Assembly: GCA_041667115.1 (NCBI GenBank)
Contig: JBAYFO010000056.1
Span: 1 to 23,734, forward strand
DNA length: 23,734 bases
Direction: 5' to 3'
Origin: UBA1563 sp041667115
GTDB lineage: Bacteria > Bacteroidota > Ignavibacteria > Ignavibacteriales > Ignavibacteriaceae
This document shows, piece by piece, positions 6,961 to 15,175 of this stretch (position 1 is the first letter of the stretch; each line of letters begins with the position of its first letter). The translations under genes and the position numbers were made by a program. Below the pieces are notes generated by a model. That model saw nothing but the letters and a program-made list of their open reading frames with translations, was not told the DNA's origin and did no database searches.

Positions 6961-6995
6961 AGAGGATTAGCCGGTTAATTACCGGCTGGTTCTCT
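6961..6995 (+). terminator. Hairpin after the small basic-tail gene
   Basis: AGCCGGT, loop TAATT and ACCGGCT form a 7-bp stem, extended outward by wobble pairs to AGAG...CTCT. Only a weak T-rich tail follows. It starts 10 bases after the stop, as expected for a terminator. The rest of the gap up to 7364 contains low-complexity TTTGAAAT repeats and two palindromic elements listed separately. Confidence 0.6.
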
Positions 6996-7196
6996 TATAG
7001 TTATCAGTTTATAGTGGTTAGTTTTCAGTTTTGATGGTTGATGGCTGATGGATGAATTTTGAGATTTGAAATTTGAAATTTGAATATGCTTTTTTTGTAA
7101 CAAAAAATCATCGGCGGCTACTTATTTTAGACAGAGCGGAAAGAAGAAATTAAAACTTAGATTATTTAACTCACGTTACGCAAGATTATGAAAATC

Positions 7197-7280
7197 GTAG
7201 GGCGATTCTCTGAATCGCCCATCTGTTTTACTTTAGTTCGCTCTTTTATTGGTCGATCCCGAAAGCTTTCGGGATCAACC
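7197..7280. repeat. Two REP-like palindromes
   Basis: The first (7200-7220) is GGGCGATTC, loop TCT, GAATCGCCC, a perfect 9-bp stem flanked by GTA and AT like the copy at 2068. The second (7251-7280) is GGTCGATCCCGAAAG and its inverse, palindromic with one mismatch and followed by TACGG. The GTAGG...CCTAC edge words show that copies occur in both orientations. Confidence 0.75.
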
Positions 7281-7364
7281 TACGGACTCGCAAATTATGT
7301 TATTTAAAATAATATTTTGGTAAAATGGTCTTTAGCAGGTTGGCGAATAAGTTAAAGTTAAGCT

Positions 7365-7727
7365 TTATAACAGAAACTTTACAATGCCAATATATTGTTC
7401 GGGGATATCAATTCGTTTCTCAAGATAAAATTTTTCAAGTCCTACGTTAATCCATTCCCTTGAAGTTGTAATAGTCTGGAATAGAATATAATTACCATCT
7501 TTTGACCTAACAACATCATACCCCGACAGCGTTATAGCAATACTTTTACTCTCCCCCTTTAGATTAACCGACAAATAAATATTTTTATTTACCGGATCGA
7601 TTTTTAGGGTATCAAGATCACCAAAGTCTGATATAAATTTCTTTGCATACTTAGCAAAAAGAATTGAAGCTGCTTTGGCTTTTATTTTTGAGAATATGCC
7701 CATAATTTTTTTTAGTAACACCAACAT
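7365..7727 (-). CDS. Small unknown protein
   Basis: This protein has 120 residues from the first ATG, or 112 from a second ATG at 7703 (MGIFSKIKAKAAS); no binding site favours either. A basic amphipathic N-terminus (KIKAKAASILFAKYAKKF) is followed by alternating beta-type strands (IDPVNKNIYLSVNLKG, SIAITLSGYDVV) and an end LEKRIDIPEQYIGIVKFLL. No catalytic motif, signal peptide or membrane helix is evident. It is a plausible protein by composition, lying alone between repeat-rich gaps. I do not recognise the family. Confidence 0.65.
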   Translation of the reverse strand: MLVLLKKIMGIFSKIKAKAASILFAKYAKKFISDFGDLDTLKIDPVNKNIYLSVNLKGESKSIAITLSGYDVVRSKDGNYILFQTITTSREWINVGLEKFYLEKRIDIPEQYIGIVKFLL

Positions 7728-7859
7728 TAAAATTTCTATTAAATGTAACCTTGATTTAGATAAAATTTTACCGGAATCATTCTATTAATTTCGCTGCATC
7801 TGAACTTAGAAATGTTTTTGAAGATTACCAAGCGGTGAATCAAATATTTTGGTTACTTT

Positions 7860-7966
7860 TAGTAAAACACATGGTCGATTCAGAAAGCTTTCGGGATAGC
7901 GTAATAAAGACAACTAAAAAAACGAATAGAAGTAAAACGCATGGTCGATTCAGAGAATCGACCTAC
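7860..7966. repeat. Pair of REP-like elements, one intact and one decayed
   Basis: The intact copy (7943-7963) is GGTCGATTC, loop AGA, GAATCGACC, a perfect 9-bp stem followed by TACGG. The other (about 7860-7900) shares the lead-in AGTAAAACRCATGGTCGATTCAG, but its right arm has become AGCTTTCGGGAT, as in the palindrome at 7251. It looks like a recombinant of the two types. The rest of 7728-8121 holds no gene. Confidence 0.7.
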
Positions 7967-8121
7967 GGTTTTTATAAGCTGGCATAGGGTAAATAAATAA
8001 AATATTTCTGCTTTATTCCTCCTTCACCTTGTTTTTAAATTGTGTTAATTAGAACTTTTCTCTTTAACCGGATGTTAGTAAATTAGGTAAGTAAAAAGAT
8101 CTCTTCTACCTTTCAACTTTT

Positions 8122-8153
8122 TTTGCAAAACTAACTTTATAATGATAATTTTG
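8122..8153 (+). promoter_or_regulatory. Bacteroidetes-type promoter of adk
   Basis: TTTG at 8122-8125 and TAATTTTG at 8146-8153 are separated by 20 bases, matching the -33 TTTG / -7 TANNTTTG pattern of the Bacteroidetes primary sigma factor. A conventional TATAAT also lies at 8138-8143. Initiation near 8160 would give a leader of about 15 bases and excludes the in-frame ATG at 8142 as the adk start. Confidence 0.6.
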
Positions 8154-8174
8154 TCTCAAATAATTGGAGATTTA

Positions 8175-8846
8175 ATGTATTTAATTCTTTTTGGGGCTCC
8201 CGGTGCGGGAAAAGGGACTCAAGCTAAAATATTGAGCCAAAAGTTTTCTATTCCACACATTTCGACGGGTGATATTTTGCGTGAAGCCGCAAAAAATGGT
8301 TCTCCTATGGGGCTTGAAGCAAAAAAATTAATGAATGCCGGTAAGTTGGTTCCCGATGAAATCATGATAGAAATTATCAGGGAAACACTTGGGCAAGAAC
8401 AATGTAAAAATGGATTTATCCTCGATGGTTATCCAAGAACAACGGCACAGGCTGAATCATTAAACCGGTTATTTAAGAGATTGAACATTTCTGATTATGC
8501 ACTTATTTGTCTTGAAGCCAATGATGACGAAATTGTAAAGCGGCTAACGGCACGCAGAGCTTGCAAAACTTGTGGGGCGATCTTTTCCGTTTCAGAGATT
8601 GTTAATGATACTCAGTGCCCGGTGTGTGGTGCGGAAAATAGTTTTTACCAGCGGAAAGATGATACTGAAGAAGTGATTCGCACCCGTTTGGAGGTTTTTC
8701 AATCTACTACAAAACCGGTAAAGAATTTCTATAAGAATGAAAATAAATTAATTGAAATAAACGGACTAAATTCTATTGAAGAAGTCGCGGCTGAAATAAT
8801 AATCGGGTTAGAAAAGACTTTTTCAAAAGAGACATTATCTCGCTGA
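8175..8846 (+). CDS. adk: Adenylate kinase
   Basis: This enzyme interconverts ATP plus AMP and two ADP in the cytoplasm. The 223-residue protein shows the P-loop GAPGAGKGTQ near the start, STGDILR and the DGYPRT motif. It has a long LID with a zinc site formed by two CxxC pairs (CKTCG and CPVCG), as in the zinc-type long adenylate kinases. The start at 8175 has GGAG at 8166-8169 and begins with the normal family N-terminus (MYLILFGAPG); an ATG 33 bases earlier would lie between promoter and likely transcript start. The 3' end overlaps the convergent ftsE gene by 12 bases. Confidence 0.97.
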   Translation: MYLILFGAPGAGKGTQAKILSQKFSIPHISTGDILREAAKNGSPMGLEAKKLMNAGKLVPDEIMIEIIRETLGQEQCKNGFILDGYPRTTAQAESLNRLFKRLNISDYALICLEANDDEIVKRLTARRACKTCGAIFSVSEIVNDTQCPVCGAENSFYQRKDDTEEVIRTRLEVFQSTTKPVKNFYKNENKLIEINGLNSIEEVAAEIIIGLEKTFSKETLSR

Positions 8847-9503
8847 ATTTCTAATTTCTTTTAACACCCCGTTTTCTAGTTGCAAGATGCGGGCATCAGA
8901 TTTTTTAAGCAATTCATAATTGTGCGTTGCTAATAACACTGCCGTTCCGCGGTTATTTATTTTTTTCAATAATTCTAATATTTCCAGTGAAGTCTCCGGG
9001 TCTAAATTTCCAGTCGGTTCATCAGCCAAAACAAGTAACGGTTCGTTAATGATCGCACGGGCAATTGCAATACGCTGTTTTTCTCCGCCGGATAATTCTT
9101 TCGGATAGCTTTTAATCTTATGCGAAAGACCAACTTCGCCAAGCACTTCAGTTATCCGTTTTTTTATTTTTTTTGCCGGAGTATTTACTGTTTCAAGAAC
9201 AAAAGCTAAATTTTCATAAATGGTCCGGTCTTCAATCAATTTAAAATCTTGAAAAATAATTCCGATCTTCCTACGCAAAAGCGGAAGCGAAGATGCTTTT
9301 ATTAGTTGGCTGGAATAGACATCAAATTGAATATCACCATCATCAGGTAAGAGGTTAAAGTAAATCAATTGGAGCAAAGTACTTTTACCGGAGCCGCTCT
9401 TCCCTATCAAAAAAACAAATTCGCCATTCTTGATAGCAAATGAAACGGAACGAAGAATTTCATCTCCACTATAACCGAATCCAACATCGTTAAAATTAAG
9501 CAT
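8835..9503 (-). CDS. ftsE: FtsE-like cell-division ABC ATPase
   Basis: This 222-residue ABC ATPase of FtsE type energises FtsX, which controls septal peptidoglycan hydrolases. It has Walker A GKSGSGKST (34-42), Q-loop Gln85 in IFQDFKLI, signature LSGGE (137-141), Walker B LLVLADEP (156-163) and switch His194. The DFKLIEDRTIYENLAF stretch is characteristic of FtsE as against LolD or MacB. It is the last gene of a minus-strand block, overlapping the methyltransferase gene by 8 bases and the convergent adk by 12. No ftsX is adjacent, so the partner would be encoded elsewhere; a different ABC role cannot be excluded. Confidence 0.85.
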   Translation of the reverse strand: MLNFNDVGFGYSGDEILRSVSFAIKNGEFVFLIGKSGSGKSTLLQLIYFNLLPDDGDIQFDVYSSQLIKASSLPLLRRKIGIIFQDFKLIEDRTIYENLAFVLETVNTPAKKIKKRITEVLGEVGLSHKIKSYPKELSGGEKQRIAIARAIINEPLLVLADEPTGNLDPETSLEILELLKKINNRGTAVLLATHNYELLKKSDARILQLENGVLKEIRNSAR

Positions 9504-10236
9504 ACGATTTTACTTTCTTCAAAATAAACTGAACCCGTCTAGAACCGGCTTTTCCTTTTCTGAAACCAAAAGCTTCGAGACAATCAACCACGTAAAAATT
9601 ACTTTTCTCCAACTGTTCAAAGTAAAATTCAAACGGAAAGATCTTCTGTTTATGGATCTCTTTCTCGATAATCTTGCCGTCTTTATAAAAGATAAACTCA
9701 TTAGTATGCACTCTTCTCTGTTGATCGTAAACACTGAAATGTTCAATCTTTTGGTAGTGATAATAATGAACTTTTTTCTTTCCTATCAAATGAGCAAGAC
9801 TATTTTTTTCTAAACTTACATCAAAAGTAAAAACACCCTCTTCATTTAAGATTGCCGATACCCCGGATAACAACCGGGCAAAACTCTTTTTTGAAGGAAG
9901 GTAGTTAATTGTATCAAACGCAGCAAAAACAAAATCAAAATGAGGCTTGAAAGGAAGAGCGTTCATATCGCAGCATATTTTATTTTTTTTGAATTTACCC
10001 GCGGCAAGAAAATGGATTGACTTATCAGACAAATAATAATCCGGGAATCTCTTACTAAGTGCGGCAGCTAGTTTTCCGTTGCCTCCGCCTAGTTCAAGAA
10101 CACTCTTCACTGCAATATCATATTTCCCGGTTATTTCATAAAGATATTTTGCCCATAAACCGTAATCAATATTTTTCATTAATACGTTATAGAAACCGGC
10201 AAGAGATGAATAATTCTTTTTAACTAATTGCGGCAT
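9496..10236 (-). CDS. Class I SAM-dependent methyltransferase, substrate unknown
   Basis: This 246-residue protein has the SAM-binding motif I VLELGGGNG at 46-54, an acidic residue after strand 2 (Asp71), a CDMNALPF motif II-like stretch and FDFVFAAFDTINYL as motif IV. The N-terminal part (FYNVLMKNIDYGLWAKYLYEI) resembles the lead-in of Methyltransf_25-type enzymes. The C-terminal half, with YHYQKIEHFSVYDQQRR, probably holds the substrate pocket. Small molecule, rRNA or protein substrates are all possible. The gene overlaps pdxA upstream by 17 bases and ftsE downstream by 8, so translation is coupled. Confidence 0.85.
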   Translation of the reverse strand: MPQLVKKNYSSLAGFYNVLMKNIDYGLWAKYLYEITGKYDIAVKSVLELGGGNGKLAAALSKRFPDYYLSDKSIHFLAAGKFKKNKICCDMNALPFKPHFDFVFAAFDTINYLPSKKSFARLLSGVSAILNEEGVFTFDVSLEKNSLAHLIGKKKVHYYHYQKIEHFSVYDQQRRVHTNEFIFYKDGKIIEKEIHKQKIFPFEFYFEQLEKSNFYVVDCLEAFGFRKGKAGSRRVQFILKKVKSYA

Positions 10237-11209
10237 TTTTCATCCGGTTTTCGCAAATCAGAATAGCTAGTTTGGCGGCGTGCATAATACTTGACGGATC
10301 GGCAATTCCTTTTCCGGCAATATCGTAAGCAGTTCCGTGATCGGGGGAAGTTCTTACAATGGGTAAGCCTGCTGTATAATTTACTCCATCGGAAAAGCTC
10401 AGCATTTTAAATGGAATTAACACTTGATCGTGATATGCGCCGATAACTGTATCAAAAAGCTTATAAGCATGCATTCCGAAAAAAGCATCGGCAGGAAACG
10501 GACCAAATACTTTGTCTTTGTATTCTTCTAACAAAGGAGAAAATATATTTTCCTCTTCATTTCCAAGTAATCCATTTTCTCCTGCATGGGGGTTAACGCC
10601 TAACAAGGCTATTCTTGGATTTTCAATCTTCAAATCATTTGTTAATGTATTAAGCACAATATTTATTTTTTTATTGATGAGATTTTTATCGAGAGAAAAT
10701 GAAACGTTTTTCAAGGGAATATGGATAGTTAACAAAGCCGCTTTTATTTTAGCAGAATGAAAGAACATGACAACATTTTCTGTATTAGTCCAAGAAGCAA
10801 AAAGCTCTGTATGCCCCGGGAACTCAATTCCGGCTTTGTGGAAAGCTTCTTTTGAAATCGGCGCCGTGATGATGCAATCGGCAAAGTTATTCTTAACAGC
10901 GTAAAATGATTCTTGTAAAGAACGGAAAGCAATTTCACCTGATGATTTTGTTGGTTTTCCAAAGGTACATTTAGCATTCCCCAAGGTTATAATTGAAACG
11001 ATATTATTTTTCGGTGTACTCTGCTCCGGTTTTTTCACAATCTCGTATTCAAAATCAATTTGAAGCATCTTTAATGTTTCTTCAAAAACATTTTTAGGGA
11101 CTGCAAAATAGAGTTTATGTTTTTTCTTTTTATAGAAATCTAAAAGTGTTTTAACAACTATTTCCGGTCCGATACCATTACAATCACCACAGGTAAAGAA
11201 TAATCTCAT
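10220..11209 (-). CDS. pdxA: 4-hydroxythreonine-4-phosphate dehydrogenase
   Basis: PdxA oxidises 4-hydroxy-L-threonine phosphate in the DXP-dependent pathway to pyridoxal phosphate. At 329 residues it is the usual length. Metal-binding histidines are visible at His163 (TIHIPL), His208 (NPHAGE) and His260 (AYHDQ), and the substrate-binding His133 (GHTE) is present. The C-terminal TSPDHGTAYDIAGKG motif is typical. Its start overlaps the stop of the GWxTD gene (4 bases) and its end overlaps the methyltransferase by 17. Confidence 0.96.
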   Translation of the reverse strand: MRLFFTCGDCNGIGPEIVVKTLLDFYKKKKHKLYFAVPKNVFEETLKMLQIDFEYEIVKKPEQSTPKNNIVSIITLGNAKCTFGKPTKSSGEIAFRSLQESFYAVKNNFADCIITAPISKEAFHKAGIEFPGHTELFASWTNTENVVMFFHSAKIKAALLTIHIPLKNVSFSLDKNLINKKINIVLNTLTNDLKIENPRIALLGVNPHAGENGLLGNEEENIFSPLLEEYKDKVFGPFPADAFFGMHAYKLFDTVIGAYHDQVLIPFKMLSFSDGVNYTAGLPIVRTSPDHGTAYDIAGKGIADPSSIMHAAKLAILICENRMKNAAIS

Positions 11210-12447
11210 TTTTCATTTACCAATTCATAATTGCCGTTACCGGAATTATCGCGGAAAAAATATTTTTGGTTGCGCTCTTTGTAGAACCATACTTCCAGAT
11301 TTCTTCCGTTTACAGAAGAAATCCTTTCAGTTGTCGTTGGGGGTCCAAATTGGATATAGATTTTACCACGGGCAGATAAAATACCATCAGGTGTTGAAAA
11401 ATTAGAAAAGGTTTTTTGCGCATGATCTGTGCGTGAATAAAATTCAGCCAACAGTTCATTATAGGACGTTTTCGGAGTAGGATCATACTTCTGCCAGAAT
11501 TTAAACAAATTTGAATAAGCAAATTTGCTTGAACTGCTTCTTAACGAATCGATAACAGACGGCGCTTCAACAATGCTTAAAGCTTTAAGTGCTATTTCAT
11601 AATTTAAAAGTGAATGAGGTTTGTTCCACCACCTTACCTCAAGAGTTGAGAATTGATTCATATTCTTTTTGAGAGGGTATTTCCCTTCCGGTAATTTTAA
11701 GGAAACATCTTTAAACAGAAAAGTTTTGAGAGATGATTTTGTTTGAGGGTGAAGATAAATACCGGATGAATCTTCCTCAAGAAAAAATGGATGTGCAAAG
11801 GTTTCACTCGAACAAAACGTAAGTGAGTCAGCAGCTGACTGAAACTTCAAACAAAGAGAATCAGTTCTGCTGGAATCATTCTCATAGATAAAAGAATACG
11901 CCGCCGGTGAAAACGGTAATGTTTTTCCTCTGTTTGCTAAATAATATTTTCCGTTTGAACCAATTGAAACAACAAAGTTTGTTGCTTCATGCTTTGCAAG
12001 ATCAACGGATAACTGCGGAAAAGTAAAGTCTTTATTGGCCAAAAGATCAGTTAACGTGATGGCTAGAAAATACTTCTTCTTGTCAAGATTCACATTTAAA
12101 AGCCCCTGAACTGATCTATTTTTATTTACGGTTTCATCAAATTCATCAACGAAAATAGTCTTGTCTTCATTCGCTCGAGAGATAGTGTTTGTTGAAGAAT
12201 CTTTCAGTTCAATCGACACGCGAATCTTTGTTGTATATTTATCTCCATCTTTTAAAAAAGAGAGTCTATCATAATTAATCCGGTAGACAAATTGAAAAAT
12301 CCCTTTACCCGAATCCGGTTGTGAATAGTAATATTCGTACAGCAGCGGTGGTTCAAATTCAAATCTCTGGTCTGCCTGACTACGGGGCAGGCAAAAATGA
12401 GGTAATGAAAGAAACGAAATAAAAAGTATTGTGACTAATTTTTTCAT
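11206..12447 (-). CDS. Secreted GWxTD-domain protein
   Basis: This 413-residue protein has a signal peptide (about 1-22, MKKLVTILFISFLSLPHFCL). Most of its length is beta-rich, with a bacterial periplasmic or surface character. The C-terminal GWxTD-type domain (about 355-413) has GKIYIQFGPP, EVWFYKERNQKYFFRD and GNYELV. The name-giving GWxTD stretch reads GILSARG, so Trp and Asp are missing, but the rest fits. GWxTD proteins are common in Bacteroidetes and related phyla, with unknown function. A small palindrome lies in the codons just after the signal peptide. A 77-base gap separates it from rho, and it overlaps pdxA by 4 bases. Confidence 0.8.
   Translation of the reverse strand: MKKLVTILFISFLSLPHFCLPRSQADQRFEFEPPLLYEYYYSQPDSGKGIFQFVYRINYDRLSFLKDGDKYTTKIRVSIELKDSSTNTISRANEDKTIFVDEFDETVNKNRSVQGLLNVNLDKKKYFLAITLTDLLANKDFTFPQLSVDLAKHEATNFVVSIGSNGKYYLANRGKTLPFSPAAYSFIYENDSSRTDSLCLKFQSAADSLTFCSSETFAHPFFLEEDSSGIYLHPQTKSSLKTFLFKDVSLKLPEGKYPLKKNMNQFSTLEVRWWNKPHSLLNYEIALKALSIVEAPSVIDSLRSSSSKFAYSNLFKFWQKYDPTPKTSYNELLAEFYSRTDHAQKTFSNFSTPDGILSARGKIYIQFGPPTTTERISSVNGRNLEVWFYKERNQKYFFRDNSGNGNYELVNEK
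12373..12393. repeat. Small palindrome inside the GWxTD gene
   Basis: TGCCTG and CAGGCA pair around a 9-base loop. It encodes the Pro-Arg-Ser-Gln-Ala stretch right after the signal peptide. A similar palindrome (CTGCC-GATA-GGCAG) lies in the gap at 16925-16938, suggesting a dispersed element that landed in frame here. Confidence 0.5.
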
Positions 12448-12524
12448 ATGTAGGATAAGATAAAAATAAAATAGCGCACTAATTTCAATTCCTTCCGTTA
12501 AAAGTGTAAAAGAAAAGTTTCAAC

Positions 12525-13778
12525 TTAACTATTCATGTTCAACAAAAACTCTTTATTGTTTTTTGTCCCTTTCATCTTAGAAGTCATAAACTCCATCGCT
12601 TCAACAGGATTAAAATCACTAATGATTTTTCTTAATATCCAGAGACGGGCTAAATCGTCTTCTTTAATTAACAAATCTTCGCGTCTTGTTCCTGAACGGT
12701 TGACATCAATTGCAGGGAAGATTCTTCTATCACTTAAATCTCTATTAAGTACAACTTCCATATTACCGGTACCTTTGAATTCTTCAAAGATAACGTCATC
12801 CATTCTGCTACCGGTATCAATTAACGCGGTTGCGATAATGGTAAGGCTTCCACCATCTTCGGTATTACGGGCTGCACCAAAAAATCTCTTTGGTTTATGT
12901 AATGCATTTGAATCAACACCACCGGAAAGAATTCTGCCTGAGTGAGGAACAACGATATTGTTAGCACGTGCTAAACGGGTAATACTATCTAACAAGATAA
13001 CTACATCTTCGTTGGCTTCAACTAAACGTTTTGCTTTTTCAATAACCATATCGGCAACCTGGATATGACGGTCAGCCGGTTCATCAAACGTTGAACTGAT
13101 AACCTCTGCTTTTACACTTCGTTCCATATCGGTAACTTCTTCAGGACGCTCATCAATTAATAAAATAATAAGTTTTACTTCAGGATGATTTCTAGTAATT
13201 GAGTTTGCGATTTTTTGGAGTAAAATTGTTTTACCGGATTTCGGTGGAGAAACGATCAATCCTCTTTGTCCTTTTCCAATCGGAGCGAGAAGATCCAATA
13301 TTCTCATCGAATATTCTCCCGGAGAAGATTCAAGGGTAAGTTTTTTAGTAGGATAAACCGGGATCAAATTATCAAATAACGTTCTGTCTCTTATGCCGTC
13401 AGGATTAAGTCCGTTTACTGCTTCAACTCTCAGCAAAGCGAAGAACCGCTCTCCTTCTTTTGGAGGACGAACTTGTCCGCTGACAAAGTCACCGGTACGA
13501 AGCATAAATTTCTTAATTTGCGAAGGAGAAACATAAATATCATCCGGTGAAGGAAGATAATTATAGTCTGCTGAACGGAGAAATCCGTACCCATCCGGCA
13601 AAACTTCGAGCACACCTTTAGAGAATGTTAATCCATCCTTACCAGTTTGCGCTTCTAATATTTTGAAAATTAATTCTTGTTTACGGAGATCGCTGTAACC
13701 TTGAACGCCGAGTTCTTTGGCTATATCATTTAATTCAACGATCTTTTTGGATTTCAGTTCTGAAATATCCATTGGCAT
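12525..13778 (-). CDS. rho: Transcription termination factor Rho
   Basis: Rho is a hexameric RNA-dependent ATPase that terminates transcription. The 417-residue protein has the N-terminal Rho_N helical domain (about 5-45) and the cold-shock-like RNA-binding domain (52-125, with LEVLPDGYGFLRS and DDIYVSPSQI). The motor carries Walker A SPPKSGKT (177-184), Walker B VVILLDSITRLARA and the Q- and R-loop region (HSGRILSGGVDSNALHKPKRFFGAARN). ATG codons at 13778 and 13772 are both possible starts. It is a standard-length Rho without the large insertions seen in some Bacteroidetes. About 130 bases separate it from folC upstream; no clear promoter was found there. Confidence 0.98.
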   Translation of the reverse strand: MPMDISELKSKKIVELNDIAKELGVQGYSDLRKQELIFKILEAQTGKDGLTFSKGVLEVLPDGYGFLRSADYNYLPSPDDIYVSPSQIKKFMLRTGDFVSGQVRPPKEGERFFALLRVEAVNGLNPDGIRDRTLFDNLIPVYPTKKLTLESSPGEYSMRILDLLAPIGKGQRGLIVSPPKSGKTILLQKIANSITRNHPEVKLIILLIDERPEEVTDMERSVKAEVISSTFDEPADRHIQVADMVIEKAKRLVEANEDVVILLDSITRLARANNIVVPHSGRILSGGVDSNALHKPKRFFGAARNTEDGGSLTIIATALIDTGSRMDDVIFEEFKGTGNMEVVLNRDLSDRRIFPAIDVNRSGTRREDLLIKEDDLARLWILRKIISDFNPVEAMEFMTSKMKGTKNNKEFLLNMNS

Positions 13779-13908
13779 AATTTGACCCTTATTATTATTT
13801 ATTTGTTCTTAAATTTTGGAAATATTTTTTGTTAACAGTTAAGTTTTCCAGCGAATTATCGATTGGCTTAAGAGGTTGATTCAAAATTGCATATATTTTT
13901 ACTATTTG

Positions 13909-15174
13909 TCAAGTACTTTCTTGGATTAATCCCTTTTTTATTTCACCAACCAAATACATACTACCCAAGACCACCAGGCTTTCGCCTGAATTTTTATTCT
14001 TCTTAAATTGAAGATAAAATTCAGTTGGATTGTCCTCCACATCTGCGCTTAATTTCAGTCTATTAGCTAGAGTCAGCAGGTTTTCTTTTTTTTCAGCCCG
14101 ATCAAAAGGAAGATCAACAAAATGAAATTCGTCAAATGCTGGTTTCAACTTTGAAAGCATCAGTTCAATTTCTTTATCTTTCATAACTCCAAAAAGAAGA
14201 TGAGTTTTTTTGTACTTCGACTTTTCTTTCTGAAATTCTGAAAGAAAACTTTCAACTCCTTCGGGGTTATGTGCAGAATCAAAAATGATTCTCGGATTTT
14301 CAGACATAATTTCGTAGCGCCCTTGAATTTTTGTATTAGCCACGACGTTTTTTAATCCATTTTCAAAAACATGTAAATCTTCAAGTCCGAGAGTTTTGTT
14401 TACAACTAGTGTTGCAAGGGCGGCATTGTACTTTTGATAATAACCGTGAAGCGGTGAATCCAATCTATCAATATCCAGTTCTTCAGTGTACAACTCTAAA
14501 TGCGTTTCACGTTTAATGATATAATCTTCAAGTTCAAAAAATTCACTATCAACTTCTTCGCACTTTAGCTGAATGACTTCATCCGCCGCCTCGGGTAAAA
14601 TGCCTAGAAAGACTTTTGCTTTAGGTTTGATAATAGCGGCTTTTTCGGCTGCAATTTCTTCGATTGTATTCCCTAAATACTGTGTATGTTCCAGACTGAT
14701 TGAAGTAAGCACAACAGCTAACGGGTTAAGTACATTTGTGGCATCCAGTCTTCCACCCAAACCCGTTTCTATTACCGCATATTTAACTTTCTTTTCAAGG
14801 AAATAAGTGAACGCTAACGCTGTAGTTACTTCAAAAAAAGTTAACCCGTTTTCATTTATAAATGATTCATGCTTATCATAGAACGAAGCAATATAGTCAT
14901 CTTCAATTTCTTCGCCGTTAATTCTAATTCGTTCATTGAATCTTACAAAATGAGGCGAAGTGTAAAGCCCGGTTTTAAACCCGGCAGTTTGTAAAATACT
15001 TGCAATAAAAGAGGCAGTACTTCCCTTTCCGTTTGAACCGGCAATGTGAAAACATTTAAGATTGTTCTGAGGATTTCCGAGTACTTGAAGAAACTTCCGG
15101 ATGTTTTCTAAACCAAATTTCATCCCGAAGATCTGGAGAGCATAAAGTTTTTCTATTGTTTTTTCAATATTCAT
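13909..15174 (-). CDS. folC: Folylpolyglutamate / dihydrofolate synthase
   Basis: This Mur-ligase-fold enzyme adds glutamate to folates and may also make dihydrofolate from dihydropteroate. The 421 residues include the P-loop GSNGKGS (46-52), LYTSPHFVRFNERIRING, the ETGLGGRLDATN motif, SLEHTQYLG (catalytic His) and the C-terminal DSAHNPEG. The start lies 1 base after the pyrD stop, so it belongs to the pyrK-pyrD-folC block. Confidence 0.95.
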   Translation of the reverse strand: MNIEKTIEKLYALQIFGMKFGLENIRKFLQVLGNPQNNLKCFHIAGSNGKGSTASFIASILQTAGFKTGLYTSPHFVRFNERIRINGEEIEDDYIASFYDKHESFINENGLTFFEVTTALAFTYFLEKKVKYAVIETGLGGRLDATNVLNPLAVVLTSISLEHTQYLGNTIEEIAAEKAAIIKPKAKVFLGILPEAADEVIQLKCEEVDSEFFELEDYIIKRETHLELYTEELDIDRLDSPLHGYYQKYNAALATLVVNKTLGLEDLHVFENGLKNVVANTKIQGRYEIMSENPRIIFDSAHNPEGVESFLSEFQKEKSKYKKTHLLFGVMKDKEIELMLSKLKPAFDEFHFVDLPFDRAEKKENLLTLANRLKLSADVEDNPTEFYLQFKKNKNSGESLVVLGSMYLVGEIKKGLIQEST

Positions 15175-15175
15175 T

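Noticed and set aside
8142..8174. Longer adenylate kinase from ATG at 8142
   Set aside because: It lies inside the promoter elements, and the family N-terminus begins at 8175 behind a GGAG site.
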